Shown here: positions 35,666 through 44,228 of the stretch, in pieces
Layout: the number at the start of each line of letters is the position of its first letter
Numbering within the stretch: position 1 is the first letter of the stretch
Assembly (NCBI GenBank): GCA_017462125.1
Contig: JAFTRQ010000203.1
Coordinates: forward strand, 1 to 64,000
Direction: 5' to 3'
DNA: 64,000 bases
From: Clostridia bacterium
GTDB taxonomy: Bacteria; Bacillota_A; Clostridia; Oscillospirales; CAG-272
Program-made: the position numbers and the translations under genes
Notes under the pieces: model-generated
Seen by the model: only the letters and a program-made list of their open reading frames with translations
Told to the model about the DNA's origin: nothing
Databases searched by the model: none

Positions 35666-37777
35666 ATGAATATTATCAACGAGCGCAACAGCGATTCTTA
35701 CAGAATCCCCTTTGAAAAAGCGAAGCAGATGATCGATACGCGCGGCGAGAAGAGCCACGCGAGGAATGATGCGGATATTATTATGATGATTCTCGATCAC
35801 GCCGAGCCGTATTACGAGACTTACGAGGAGGTCTGCGGCAGATTCCCTCATGAAAATATGATGCTTCGCATGACCTGGCGCCGTCAAGGTATGATGAATC
35901 ACAGATTTATGGGTGACCCCAATATCGTCAAGCATCAGGCAGGCTGTGACGTTCTTGCTTACGACGGTTGGTGCGACTACGGACACACCTCGCCCGGTTG
36001 GGACGATCTGCTTTCCTTGGGCTTTACGGGCATTCTGAAAAGACTTGAGGATAAGCTTGAGACCGAAGGACTTGACGAGGAGCAGAGGGATTTTTATTCC
36101 TCCTGTGCCGACGTTTGGAGGGCGACCCTCGAATATATGAAAAAGAGCGCGGATGTTGCCGAGACGCTTGGCAAGGTCGAGATCGCCGAGACTCTGCGTG
36201 ATCTGACCCTTCACGCTCCTCGGACGCTTTGGGAGGCTATAACCACCGTCGTACAGTATTACGATATGCAGCAGTCTGTGGAGTGTACGCCCGTCAGAGC
36301 GCTGGCAAGAGTGGACCACCTTCTCTATCCCTTTTATAAAAAGGATATCGAAGAGGGAAGGATCACGCCCGAGATCGCGGTAGAAATGACCGACAAGTTT
36401 CTCCGTAAGCTGAACGATTTTAAGGTGCCTGCCAATATCGCTCTGGCGATCGCGGGAACGAAATATGACGGAACAAATTACGTAAACGAGTATTCATATA
36501 TATTGCTTCGCAGGCTTGTTGAATTGAAGTTGCCCTTTGTAAAGGTGCATTTCCTGTATGATACCACGCTCCCCGAGGACTTTATGCGTATCGTTTTCGA
36601 AGGTATCCGCAAAGGCTCAAACAGCTTTGTTTTCATCAGCGACAGGGCAACGAAGGCTGCGCTTGAGGGCATCGGTATTTCCCGCGAGGATGCAGATTAT
36701 TACACGGTCATCGGCTGTTACGAGACCGCGGGGTTTGAAGAGGTCCCCTGCACCTGCGCGGGCAGAGTCAATCTGGCAAAGGCGCTTGAGCTGACCCTGA
36801 CAGGCGGGTACGATATTCTGACGGGCAAGCAGGTAGACAGCTTAAAGGACAACGATTTTGCAAGCTTTGAGGAGCTTTTTGAGGCATATCTCTGCCGTGT
36901 TGACGAGTGCTGTGAGGCGGTCTTCGACCTCCTTGACACAAGAGAAGCGATGATGGCGGATTTCCATACTTCTCCATATTTTTCGGCAACCTTGAGAACG
37001 CCCCTTGAGCGCGGAAGGGATATTTACGCGTCGGGCGGAAAGTACAACAATACTTCAATCAATGCCCTTGGCGTTGCTACCGTTGCGGATTCCTTGGCGG
37101 CGATCAAGAAGCTGGTGTATGATGACAGAAAGCTGACGCTCTCCGAGCTTGTCCAGCTTTTGAAAAACAATTGGGAAGGCAACGAAATGCTTCACCAAAG
37201 GGTGAAAAAGACCTTCCCAAAATACGGAATGGGCGACTCTGCGGTCGATTCCTATGCGCGCCTATCGCTTGAGAGGCTTGCGAACAGGATCAACGGCAGA
37301 CCTAATGCTAAGGGAGGCGTTTACCGCTTTGGCTCGTTTACCGTTGATTGGAGATTCCCCTTTGGTGAAAAAACTGCAGCTTCTGCCGACGGAAGACTTG
37401 CGGGAGAGACCCTGTCCAAAAACCTGTGTGCGACGCTTGGCTGTGACCGCGAGGGTGTGACGGCGCATATCGCGTCCGCGGCAAAGCTTGGTGGTACGAT
37501 CACTCCCAACGGAAGTGTTGTTGACGTTAGCTTCCACTCATCGGCGGTCAGCGGAGAGAACGGAATGAATGCTATGATCTCCTCGCTTAAAGCATTCGTA
37601 GAGGCGGGCGGTACCGCGATACAGTATAACGTGCTCAATGCCGAGACCCTGCGTGATGCGCAAAAGCATCCGGAAAATTATCCCAATCTGCAGGTGAGAG
37701 TCTGCGGCTGGAACGCTACGTTTATAAGTCTCACCGAGAAAGAACAGAACGAATTTATCGAGCAGGCGGAGGCGTGA
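35666..37777 (+). CDS. glycyl-radical enzyme, eliminase-type, unknown substrate
   Basis: A 703-residue member of the pyruvate formate-lyase superfamily. The thiyl cysteine is C351 in IGCYETAG and is followed by E353. This Cys-x-Glu arrangement is typical of eliminase-type members (diol and hydroxyproline dehydratases, choline lyase). It is unlike the Cys-Cys of pyruvate formate-lyase itself. The C-terminal glycyl-radical loop is RVCGWNATF with G681, departing from the usual RV[SA]GY. At 703 residues it is shorter than most (about 760-850). GGAGGT precedes the ATG, and the activase follows 1 bp later. It acts in anaerobic cytoplasm. The substrate cannot be assigned; no shell proteins or dedicated downstream enzyme are present. 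Confidence 0.9.
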   Translation: MNIINERNSDSYRIPFEKAKQMIDTRGEKSHARNDADIIMMILDHAEPYYETYEEVCGRFPHENMMLRMTWRRQGMMNHRFMGDPNIVKHQAGCDVLAYDGWCDYGHTSPGWDDLLSLGFTGILKRLEDKLETEGLDEEQRDFYSSCADVWRATLEYMKKSADVAETLGKVEIAETLRDLTLHAPRTLWEAITTVVQYYDMQQSVECTPVRALARVDHLLYPFYKKDIEEGRITPEIAVEMTDKFLRKLNDFKVPANIALAIAGTKYDGTNYVNEYSYILLRRLVELKLPFVKVHFLYDTTLPEDFMRIVFEGIRKGSNSFVFISDRATKAALEGIGISREDADYYTVIGCYETAGFEEVPCTCAGRVNLAKALELTLTGGYDILTGKQVDSLKDNDFASFEELFEAYLCRVDECCEAVFDLLDTREAMMADFHTSPYFSATLRTPLERGRDIYASGGKYNNTSINALGVATVADSLAAIKKLVYDDRKLTLSELVQLLKNNWEGNEMLHQRVKKTFPKYGMGDSAVDSYARLSLERLANRINGRPNAKGGVYRFGSFTVDWRFPFGEKTAASADGRLAGETLSKNLCATLGCDREGVTAHIASAAKLGGTITPNGSVVDVSFHSSAVSGENGMNAMISSLKAFVEAGGTAIQYNVLNAETLRDAQKHPENYPNLQVRVCGWNATFISLTEKEQNEFIEQAEA

Positions 37778-37778
37778 A

Positions 37779-38672
37779 ATGAAGGGCAGAATATTTGCAA
37801 TAAAGCGATTTGCCGTGCACGACGGAGACGGCATCAGAACAACGGTCTTTTTCAAGGGCTGTCCTTTGCGTTGCGTGTGGTGTCACAATCCCGAGAGTAT
37901 TTCCTTTGCGCCCCAAGTCGCCGCTTACGCGCATAAATGCGTTGGCTGTGGCGAGTGCCTTGCCTGTCCGGAGCATGCCTGCGCGATGATCGACGGCCGA
38001 GCTGTGGTCGATCGTGAAAAATGCATTTCCTGCGGAAAATGTGCCGAAAGCTGTGTTTTCTTTGCGCGTGAGCTTTTCGGCAAGGACGTTGACGTCAACG
38101 ACTTGGCGGACGAGCTTTGCGCTGACAAAAGCTTCTTCGAAAGCAGTGGCGGCGGAGTCACCTTGTCGGGCGGAGAATGCCTGGCACAGCCCGAGTTTGC
38201 TCTTGCGCTTCTGAAAGCGTTGAAGGAAAGGGAAATTCACACCGCCGTTGATACCTGCGGCTACGTTTCGAGGCAGATCCTTGAATCGGTCATTCCCTAC
38301 GTTGACACCTTCCTGTATGATATAAAAGCCATCGATCCCGAGGTGCATAAGGCGTGCACGGGAAGGGATAATCAACGTATTCTGTCCAATTTCGACTATC
38401 TTTGCCAAAACGGATGCCGCATTGAGGTTCGCATCCCGTACGTGGTAGGCTGTAACGATGGAGAGATCGACAGGATCGGTGCTTTTCTCGCGGGCAAGCC
38501 CATCCGCAAGGTGACGGTTCTTCAATATCACGATATGGCACGTTCCAAATATGCCTCGGTAGCTATGGAGGACAGTATGCCCGAAAATCTGACCGACCGC
38601 AGGGATGTTGCGGATGCGGTCGAAAGGTTAAAGCAATTCGGCCTTCCCGCCATTTCGGGAAGTGAAGATTGA
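37779..38672 (+). CDS. glycyl-radical enzyme activase (radical SAM)
   Basis: A 297-residue activating enzyme that abstracts hydrogen from G681 of its partner. The radical-SAM cluster is C28-x3-C32-x2-C35 (GCPLRCVWCHNPE). Two extra ferredoxin-like [4Fe-4S] sites follow (C54, C57, C60, C63 and C82, C85, C88, C92), as in activases of dehydratase-type glycyl-radical enzymes. Pyruvate formate-lyase activase itself lacks this insert. The SAM-binding GGE appears in TLSGGECLAQPEF. It starts one base after the partner's stop, so the two are translationally coupled; a terminator follows. Confidence 0.93.
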   Translation: MKGRIFAIKRFAVHDGDGIRTTVFFKGCPLRCVWCHNPESISFAPQVAAYAHKCVGCGECLACPEHACAMIDGRAVVDREKCISCGKCAESCVFFARELFGKDVDVNDLADELCADKSFFESSGGGVTLSGGECLAQPEFALALLKALKEREIHTAVDTCGYVSRQILESVIPYVDTFLYDIKAIDPEVHKACTGRDNQRILSNFDYLCQNGCRIEVRIPYVVGCNDGEIDRIGAFLAGKPIRKVTVLQYHDMARSKYASVAMEDSMPENLTDRRDVADAVERLKQFGLPAISGSED

Positions 38673-38682
38673 ATACATAACA

Positions 38683-38710
38683 ATATCTCCCCGCTGTGGC
38701 GGGGAGATAT
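38683..38710 (+). terminator. terminator of the glycyl-radical operon
   Basis: ATATCTCCCCGC-tgtg-GCGGGGAGATAT, a perfect 12-bp stem followed by a T-rich tail. Confidence 0.82.
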
Positions 38711-38747
38711 TCTCTGTTTAGTTAAATTCTGATCCAGTTAAATTCCG

Positions 38748-38774
38748 AATTTCAAATGCTCCGCATTTGAAATT
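38748..38774 (-). terminator. hairpin at the stop of SBP paralog 6
   Basis: AATTTCAAATGC-tcc-GCATTTGAAATT, a perfect 12-bp stem, begins at the minus-strand stop codon of paralog 6. Confidence 0.65.
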
Positions 38775-40245
38775 AACCCAGCTTTTCAACCTCAAGAAGG
38801 AACTTTTTGATCTTCTTGTTGGAGGAGGATTCCTTGGACTTTACGTAGGAAGCAACGTTCTGAGTAGCGTTGACCCAAGTCAGCTCGGGGAGCATATAGA
38901 GCCAGCTGCCGGAAGCCTCGGCGTATGCCTGACCGAACTCAGGGCAGATGGTATCCCATACAAGCTCGAGCATCTGTCTGTCAAGGGGCATATCCGCAAC
39001 CTGCTTACCGAGAAGCTTCTCATAGAAGGTAACGTTAACGTCATCGCTGAAGTATGCGAGCATTTCTACCGTTTCACCGATCATAACGGGATTGGAGGAG
39101 TAAGAGGGAACGCAGAGGTAACCGCCCCACTGGAGATGACGGTAGCCAACGTCCTTCTGTGCTTCATCATACATAGGATAGGGAAGTACACCGAATTCTA
39201 CGTCGTAGTCGCAGAGGTTGGGAAGGCTGTTGGTAGAGATAATTCCCATAAGAGTACGTCCTGTGTTGACGTTGATAACAGGCGTATCCTCGATTCTGTA
39301 ACGGAACCAAGCATAGTCGGAAGCAACCATCTGAGAGAGCTTATCGATCAGGTCTGCGGTCTTTGCCTGATTGAGCTCGTTATAAACGACGATCTCATAT
39401 TTACCGGAGTCGCCGATGTCGATATAGTTAAGTCCGCTTGCGTGCAGGAAGCCGATGAATTCAACCCACTGAATACCTGTGATACCGAAGGTGTCGTCCG
39501 CGGTCTTACCGTCGGAGGTTGCATCGATATATACCATGCTTGCAAGGCTGATCATCTGGTCAAGGGTCCACTTGTAGTCGTTAACCAAAGTGTAAACGTC
39601 ACTCTCCAAAGCATCACCGTACTGGTCCATCATCTTCTTGTTGAAGGTGATAACGTTTGTGTAAAGGATGTTGAAGTTGTTGTTTCCGAGATACATATGG
39701 TCATTGAGAGCAAGACCTTCCATGAAGTTCATGTTCCAATAATCGTTATCAAGGTTGATCTCATCGATTGTTGTGAAGTCGCGGAGATAGTTACCGGTGA
39801 TCAGGGATTCGATGCCGGAGTGTACGTGGGAGAGCATCAGCTGGATCGAGTCGTCCTTGTTCTTGACAGCGGTCTTGAATGCTTCTGTGTAGGTCATATG
39901 GCTACCGCCCTCGGAGGCAACGATCTCAACGCCAAGATATTCACGAATCATTTCCTGACGGGCAAAGATCGACTCAGAGAGCGCGTCTCCCGAGCTTTCC
40001 TCTACCCAGTGATATTTGGTTACGTTAGAGGATTGCTGATTGTAGAGGTGGAAGGTGGTGCCGTAATCCTTCTTTGCAATGTCGGGGAAATACTCGGATT
40101 CTGTTTCCTGCACGGTCGATTCAACGGTCTGCTCGTTTTCGGCGGTTGTGGTGTTCTCCTCCTCGGCGCCATCACAAGAGACGAAGGTGGAAAGAGTAAT
40201 CACGAGTGCGAGGATGAGAGAGAGAATTCTGAAACTCTTTTTCAT
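38773..40245 (-). CDS. solute-binding lipoprotein, array paralog 6
   Basis: A 490-residue lipoprotein (C24 in TFVSCDG) with the array landmarks YHWVEESSGDALSESIF, LDNDYWNMNF, LGNNNFNI, YKWTLDQM, DDTFGITG, VEFIGFLHASGLNYI and HLQWGGYLCVPSY. It is very close to paralog 7 along the whole length and clearly a recent duplicate. Both differ from paralogs 1-4 in the ligand-cleft region (DYAWFRYRIE replaces DCAWFWK). ATG 40245 follows AAAGGAA. It has its own promoter with an about 95-nt leader. Confidence 0.89.
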   Translation of the reverse strand: MKKSFRILSLILALVITLSTFVSCDGAEEENTTTAENEQTVESTVQETESEYFPDIAKKDYGTTFHLYNQQSSNVTKYHWVEESSGDALSESIFARQEMIREYLGVEIVASEGGSHMTYTEAFKTAVKNKDDSIQLMLSHVHSGIESLITGNYLRDFTTIDEINLDNDYWNMNFMEGLALNDHMYLGNNNFNILYTNVITFNKKMMDQYGDALESDVYTLVNDYKWTLDQMISLASMVYIDATSDGKTADDTFGITGIQWVEFIGFLHASGLNYIDIGDSGKYEIVVYNELNQAKTADLIDKLSQMVASDYAWFRYRIEDTPVINVNTGRTLMGIISTNSLPNLCDYDVEFGVLPYPMYDEAQKDVGYRHLQWGGYLCVPSYSSNPVMIGETVEMLAYFSDDVNVTFYEKLLGKQVADMPLDRQMLELVWDTICPEFGQAYAEASGSWLYMLPELTWVNATQNVASYVKSKESSSNKKIKKFLLEVEKLG

Positions 40246-40289
40246 AAAATGATTCCTTTCGAAATGATTGTTATATATGAGCATAAAAT

Positions 40290-40322
40290 ATGTCTGTCTT
40301 GATGAGTGGATAGGACAGACAT
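40290..40322 (-). other. conserved leader hairpin upstream of SBP paralog 6
   Basis: ATGTCTGTC (40290-40298) and GACAGACAT (40314-40322) form a 9-bp stem. Its loop side holds GAGTGGATAGGAC, which recurs at 41998-42010 upstream of paralog 7 (plus-strand reading). It may be a regulatory leader copied with the gene. Confidence 0.45.
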
Positions 40323-40347
40323 TTTTTGCGCACTTATATTATTAAAT

Positions 40348-40376
40348 ATAATATCATAATATGCAATGCTTGTCAA
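40348..40376 (-). promoter_or_regulatory. promoter of SBP paralog 6
   Basis: TTGACA (40371-40376), a 17-nt spacer and TATTAT (40348-40353) on the minus strand. Confidence 0.8.
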
Positions 40377-40408
40377 GGGCAGATTTGTTAACTTTTATGG
40401 TGAACAAT

Positions 40409-40443
40409 ATCGGCGTGACGCTTATTTGGAGCATCACGCCGAT
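40409..40443 (-). terminator. terminator after SBP paralog 7
   Basis: ATCGGCGTGA (40409-40418) and TCACGCCGAT (40434-40443) form the stem, 23 bp after the stop at 40467. Confidence 0.75.
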
Positions 40444-40466
40444 GAATTTTGCTGTTTTGTATGCGA

Positions 40467-41939
40467 TTATCCTAATTTTTCAACCTCAAGAAGGAACTTT
40501 TTGATCTTCTTGTTGGAGGAGGATTCCTTGGATTTTACGTAGGAAGCGAGGTTCTGAGTTGCGTTGACCCAGGTCAGCTCGGGGAGCATATAGAGCCAAC
40601 TACCGGTAGCCTCGGTATAAGCCTGACCGAATTCGGGGCAGATGGTATCCCATACAAGCTCCAGCATCTGTCTGTCAAGGGGCATATCCGCAACCTGCTT
40701 ACCCAGCAGCTTTTCGTAGAAGGTGACGTTAACGTCCTCGCTGAAGAATGCGAGCATTTCAAGTGCCTCGCCAACCATCACGGGGTCTGCGGTGTAGGAG
40801 GGAACACAGAGATATCCACCCCACTGGAGATGACGGTAGCCAACGTCCTTCTGCGCTTCGTCGTACATAGGATAGGGAAGTACACCGAATTCTACGTCGT
40901 AGTCGCAGAGGTTGGGAAGGCTGTTAGTAGAAATAAGGCTCATAAGCGCGCGTCCGGTATGAAGATCAACGGTGGGAGTGCTTTCGATTCTGTAACGGAA
41001 CCAAGCGTAGTCGGATGCAACCATTTGAGAAAGCTTTTCAACAAGATCGGCGGTTTTTGCCTGATTGAGCTCGTTATAAACGACGACCTCATAGTTACCG
41101 GAATCGCCCAGACCGATATAATTCAGTCCGCTTGCCTGAAGAAATCCGATAAACTCAACCCATTGAATACCTGTAATACCGAAGGTGTCGTCCTCGGTCT
41201 TGCCGTCTGCGGTTGCATCGATATAAACCGTGCTGGCGAGATTGATCATCTTATCGAGCGTCCACTCATAATCGTTTACCATGGTGTAGACGTCTTTTTC
41301 AAGAACGTCACCGTACTGCTCCATCATTTTCTTGTTAAACGCAAGCACGTTGGTGCGGAGAATGTTGAAGTTGCTGTTGCCGAGATACATGTGGTCGTTG
41401 ATAGCAAGACCTTCCATGAAGTTCATATTCCAATAGTCGTTGTCGAGATTGACTTGATCGATTGTATTGAAGTCACGGAGGAAGTTTCCTGTAACCAGAC
41501 CCTCAATGCCGCTATGTACGTGAGAGAGCATCAGCTGTATCGAGTCATCCTTGTTCTTAACGGCTGTTTTGAAGGTTTCGGTATAGGTGGTGTGTTCGCC
41601 GACATGAGAGCAAACGATCTCCAAGCCGAGATGCTCGTAAATCTTTTCCTGACGGGCAAAGATCGCCTCGGAAAGCGCATCTCCCGAGCTTTCCTCAACC
41701 CAGTGGTATTCGGTTTTGTTGCTGTCGTGCTGAATGTAAATGTGGAAGGTAGTACCGTAATCCTTCTTTGCAATGTCGGGGAAATACTCGGTTTCTGTTT
41801 CCTGCGCGGTCGATTCAACGGTCTGCTCGTTTTCGGCGGTTGTGGTGATCTCCTCCTCGGTGCCGTCACAAGAGACGAGGGTGGAAAGAGCGATCACAAG
41901 CGCGAGAATTAGAGAGAGAATTCTGAGATTCTTTTTCAT
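40467..41939 (-). CDS. solute-binding lipoprotein, array paralog 7
   Basis: A 490-residue lipoprotein (C24 in TLVSCDG), nearly identical to paralog 6 in its second half (WVNATQNLASYVKSKESSSN). It has modest differences in the first 250 residues. Landmarks are YHWVEESSGDALSEAIF, LDNDYWNMNF, LGNSNFNI, YEWTLDKM, FGITGIQWVEFIGFLQASG and HLQWGGYLCVPSY. The ATG at 41939 follows GAAAGGAA. It is divergent from the GH35 galactosidase gene, whose promoter lies about 90 bp upstream of its own. This spatial link makes a galactoside ligand conceivable, but that is inference. Confidence 0.89.
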   Translation of the reverse strand: MKKNLRILSLILALVIALSTLVSCDGTEEEITTTAENEQTVESTAQETETEYFPDIAKKDYGTTFHIYIQHDSNKTEYHWVEESSGDALSEAIFARQEKIYEHLGLEIVCSHVGEHTTYTETFKTAVKNKDDSIQLMLSHVHSGIEGLVTGNFLRDFNTIDQVNLDNDYWNMNFMEGLAINDHMYLGNSNFNILRTNVLAFNKKMMEQYGDVLEKDVYTMVNDYEWTLDKMINLASTVYIDATADGKTEDDTFGITGIQWVEFIGFLQASGLNYIGLGDSGNYEVVVYNELNQAKTADLVEKLSQMVASDYAWFRYRIESTPTVDLHTGRALMSLISTNSLPNLCDYDVEFGVLPYPMYDEAQKDVGYRHLQWGGYLCVPSYTADPVMVGEALEMLAFFSEDVNVTFYEKLLGKQVADMPLDRQMLELVWDTICPEFGQAYTEATGSWLYMLPELTWVNATQNLASYVKSKESSSNKKIKKFLLEVEKLG

Positions 41940-42036
41940 CGATAAATTCCTTTCAAAATTATTGTTAAAATAAGAATAAAATATGCTGCTGCGGTTGAGT
42001 GGATAGGACTGACTTTTATCATTTTTTTACATTGAT

Positions 42037-42065
42037 ATCTTACCATAACGTGCAACCGTTGTCAA
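42037..42065 (-). promoter_or_regulatory. promoter of SBP paralog 7
   Basis: TTGACA (42060-42065), a 17-nt spacer and TAAGAT (42037-42042) on the minus strand. Confidence 0.75.
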
Positions 42066-42150
42066 GAAAGGAATTGTGAATATTCATCAGAAAGATGCGT
42101 TTTTATAGGCTTTGTTTATTTATTTTATAAAAAATGTAACGGATTTTGGA

Positions 42151-42179
42151 TTGACAACCCGTTTATGCCGTGTTATAAT
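42151..42179 (+). promoter_or_regulatory. consensus promoter of the GH35 gene
   Basis: TTGACA (42151-42156), a 17-nt spacer and TATAAT (42174-42179), 52 nt before the start codon. Confidence 0.88.
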
Positions 42180-42230
42180 AAATTCACCTTTGAATAAAAG
42201 CAATAATTTTTATAGCAAAAGGAGAACGGT

Positions 42231-44003
42231 ATGAGTATTCTTTCTTATAAAGACAGGCAGTTCTATATGGATGGCGAGCCCTTTGTGGTGATTTCGGGTG
42301 CGATGCACTATTTCCGTATTCCGCAGGAATATTGGCACGACAGACTTCTGAAGCTGAAGGAATGCGGCTTCAACTGTGTGGAGACCTACACCTGCTGGAA
42401 TCTTCACGAGCCCGAGGAGGGTAAGTTTGATTTTTCGGGTATGCTGGACATCGAAAAATACGTAAAGACAGCGGCAGAGCTTGGGCTCTACGTTGTGCTG
42501 CGTCCCGGTCCTTACATCTGTGCCGAGTGGGATTTTGGCGGCCTTCCCGCGTGGTTGCTTAAATATAACGATATGGATCTGCGTTGTATGGACGAGCAGT
42601 TCATCTCCAAGGTGCGCCGCTACTATAATGAGCTTCTTGAGCGTCTCCGCCCCCATTTTGCCGTAAATGGCGGTAATATCGTCATGCTTCAGGTAGAGAA
42701 TGAGTACGGAAGCTTTGGCAACGACAAGGATTATCTTAACGCGATCCTTGATATTTATAAGGATATGGGCATTGAGAGTCTCTTCTTTACCTCCGACGGC
42801 CCCAGCTACACGATGCTGAACGGCGGAACGCTGCCGGGTATTCTCAGCGTGGCAAACTTCGGCTCGCGCCCCGATATACAGAGCAGAGTCATGTTCGAGC
42901 TTTTCCCCAAGCAGCCCTTTATGTGCGGTGAGTATTGGAACGGTTGGTTTGAGCATTGGGGCGAGAAGGCGCACGAGAGAGACCCCCAGGAGGTTATTGA
43001 CGACTTCAAGATCTTTATGGATAACGATTGGTCGATCAACGTCTATATGTTCCACGGTGGCACCAACTTTGGCTTTACCAACGGAGCAAACGATCCCGGA
43101 ACCTATCAGCCCACCATTACAAGCTACGATTATGGCGCATTCCTTACCGAGGCAGGCGACAGAACCGAGACCTATTACAAGATTCGTGATATTCTCGTCG
43201 AAAAGTTTGGCGACAAGGTGCCCGCGTTGACCGCCACCGAGACACCTAAGGCGGCTTACGGCAAGGTAACGCTGACCGAGCAGGCGAAGCTTTTCGATAA
43301 CATTGACAATCTTTCTGCTCCCGTTCACGTTGTAAAGCCCAAATATATGGAGGATATCGGACAAAGCTTCGGTTATGTCCTTTACAGAACCACAATCAAG
43401 GGTCCCATGAACGGTGACGGCTTCCTTTTCCACTATCTGACCCTTCACGACAGAGCGCAGGCATTTGTCAATGGCGAATATAAGGCAACCTATTGGCGCA
43501 ACACAGATCCTACCAACGAGGAGAGAATTAAGCTTCCTCTCGGCAGAGACGCATCGGCTCAGCTGGATATTCTGGTTGAGAATATGGGCAGAGTCAACTA
43601 CGGAAGACATATGGGCGACAAGAAAGGAATGACGGGTATGAGCTTCGGCAACCAGCTCCATTTCGGCTGGGATATGTACCCCCTTCCTATGGATAACCTT
43701 GATAAGGTGGATTTCAAGCCTCTTGAGGATGGCGAGATCGCAGGCCCTGTCTTCCTGCGCGGAGAACTCAATATCGAAGGTAAGCCCTGTGATACCTTCC
43801 TCCGTCTTGACGGCTTCAAGAAGGGATTTGTAACGGTCAACGGCTTCAACCTCGGCAGATATTGGGAGATCGGCCCTACAAAGACGCTCTTCGTTCCCGC
43901 TCCTATGCTGAAGGAGGGCAAGAACGAGATCATCGTCTTTGAATCCGACGGAACTAACAGCACTACTGTCGAATTCTTCGCAGAGCCCGATCTTGGTAAA
44001 TAA
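42231..44003 (+). CDS. GH35 beta-galactosidase
   Basis: A 590-residue retaining glycosidase. The TIM-barrel domain contains SGAMHYFRIP, ETYTCWNLHEPEEG, RPGPYICAEWDFGGLP and the acid/base E158 (QVENEYGSFG). The nucleophile is E234 in CGEYWNGWFEHWG. Beta-sandwich domains follow and end with GFNLGRYWEIGP. There is no signal peptide, so it works on imported galactosides. AAAGGAG precedes the ATG. It is monocistronic with a perfect promoter, divergent from SBP paralog 7, and followed by a palindromic terminator. Confidence 0.96.
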   Translation: MSILSYKDRQFYMDGEPFVVISGAMHYFRIPQEYWHDRLLKLKECGFNCVETYTCWNLHEPEEGKFDFSGMLDIEKYVKTAAELGLYVVLRPGPYICAEWDFGGLPAWLLKYNDMDLRCMDEQFISKVRRYYNELLERLRPHFAVNGGNIVMLQVENEYGSFGNDKDYLNAILDIYKDMGIESLFFTSDGPSYTMLNGGTLPGILSVANFGSRPDIQSRVMFELFPKQPFMCGEYWNGWFEHWGEKAHERDPQEVIDDFKIFMDNDWSINVYMFHGGTNFGFTNGANDPGTYQPTITSYDYGAFLTEAGDRTETYYKIRDILVEKFGDKVPALTATETPKAAYGKVTLTEQAKLFDNIDNLSAPVHVVKPKYMEDIGQSFGYVLYRTTIKGPMNGDGFLFHYLTLHDRAQAFVNGEYKATYWRNTDPTNEERIKLPLGRDASAQLDILVENMGRVNYGRHMGDKKGMTGMSFGNQLHFGWDMYPLPMDNLDKVDFKPLEDGEIAGPVFLRGELNIEGKPCDTFLRLDGFKKGFVTVNGFNLGRYWEIGPTKTLFVPAPMLKEGKNEIIVFESDGTNSTTVEFFAEPDLGK

Positions 44004-44015
44004 TGAATATAGAAT

Positions 44016-44053
44016 GTGGGGAGAAAACTTTTTTCAAAAGGTTTTCTCCCCAC
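44016..44053. terminator. palindromic terminator after GH35
   Basis: GTGGGGAGAAAAC (44016-44028) pairs with GTTTTCTCCCCAC (44041-44053) through a T/A-rich tip. It belongs to the same T/A-centred palindrome family as 22594-22642. Confidence 0.7.
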
Positions 44054-44150
44054 ACCCCTTTTTCAAAAATTTTTTGAGAAGGATAAAACGTGCGGTAACG
44101 CCTAAAGCGGTGATTGAGCAACAATTTTTTAACGTTCAATTACTTCTTTA

Positions 44151-44179
44151 TTGACCCGGCGGCGCTTTTGGGGTATAAT
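44151..44179 (+). promoter_or_regulatory. promoter of the repeat-containing XRE regulator
   Basis: TTGACC (44151-44156), a 17-nt spacer and TATAAT (44174-44179), 50 nt before the start codon. Confidence 0.8.
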
Positions 44180-44228
44180 GATGGCAGAAAAGCTTTTCGT
44201 ACCATAAATCAAAAAGAGAGGATTTATT

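Noticed and set aside
35666..37777. Annotation as pyruvate formate-lyase (pflB)
   Set aside because: The active site has one cysteine followed by Tyr-Glu, not Cys-Cys. The length is about 55 aa short, and the activase carries the two-cluster insert of dehydratase-type systems.
38683..38774. Paired hairpins as the ends of a small insertion sequence
   Set aside because: They are two different stems, each fitting a terminator for one of the convergent genes. There is no transposase and no target duplication.
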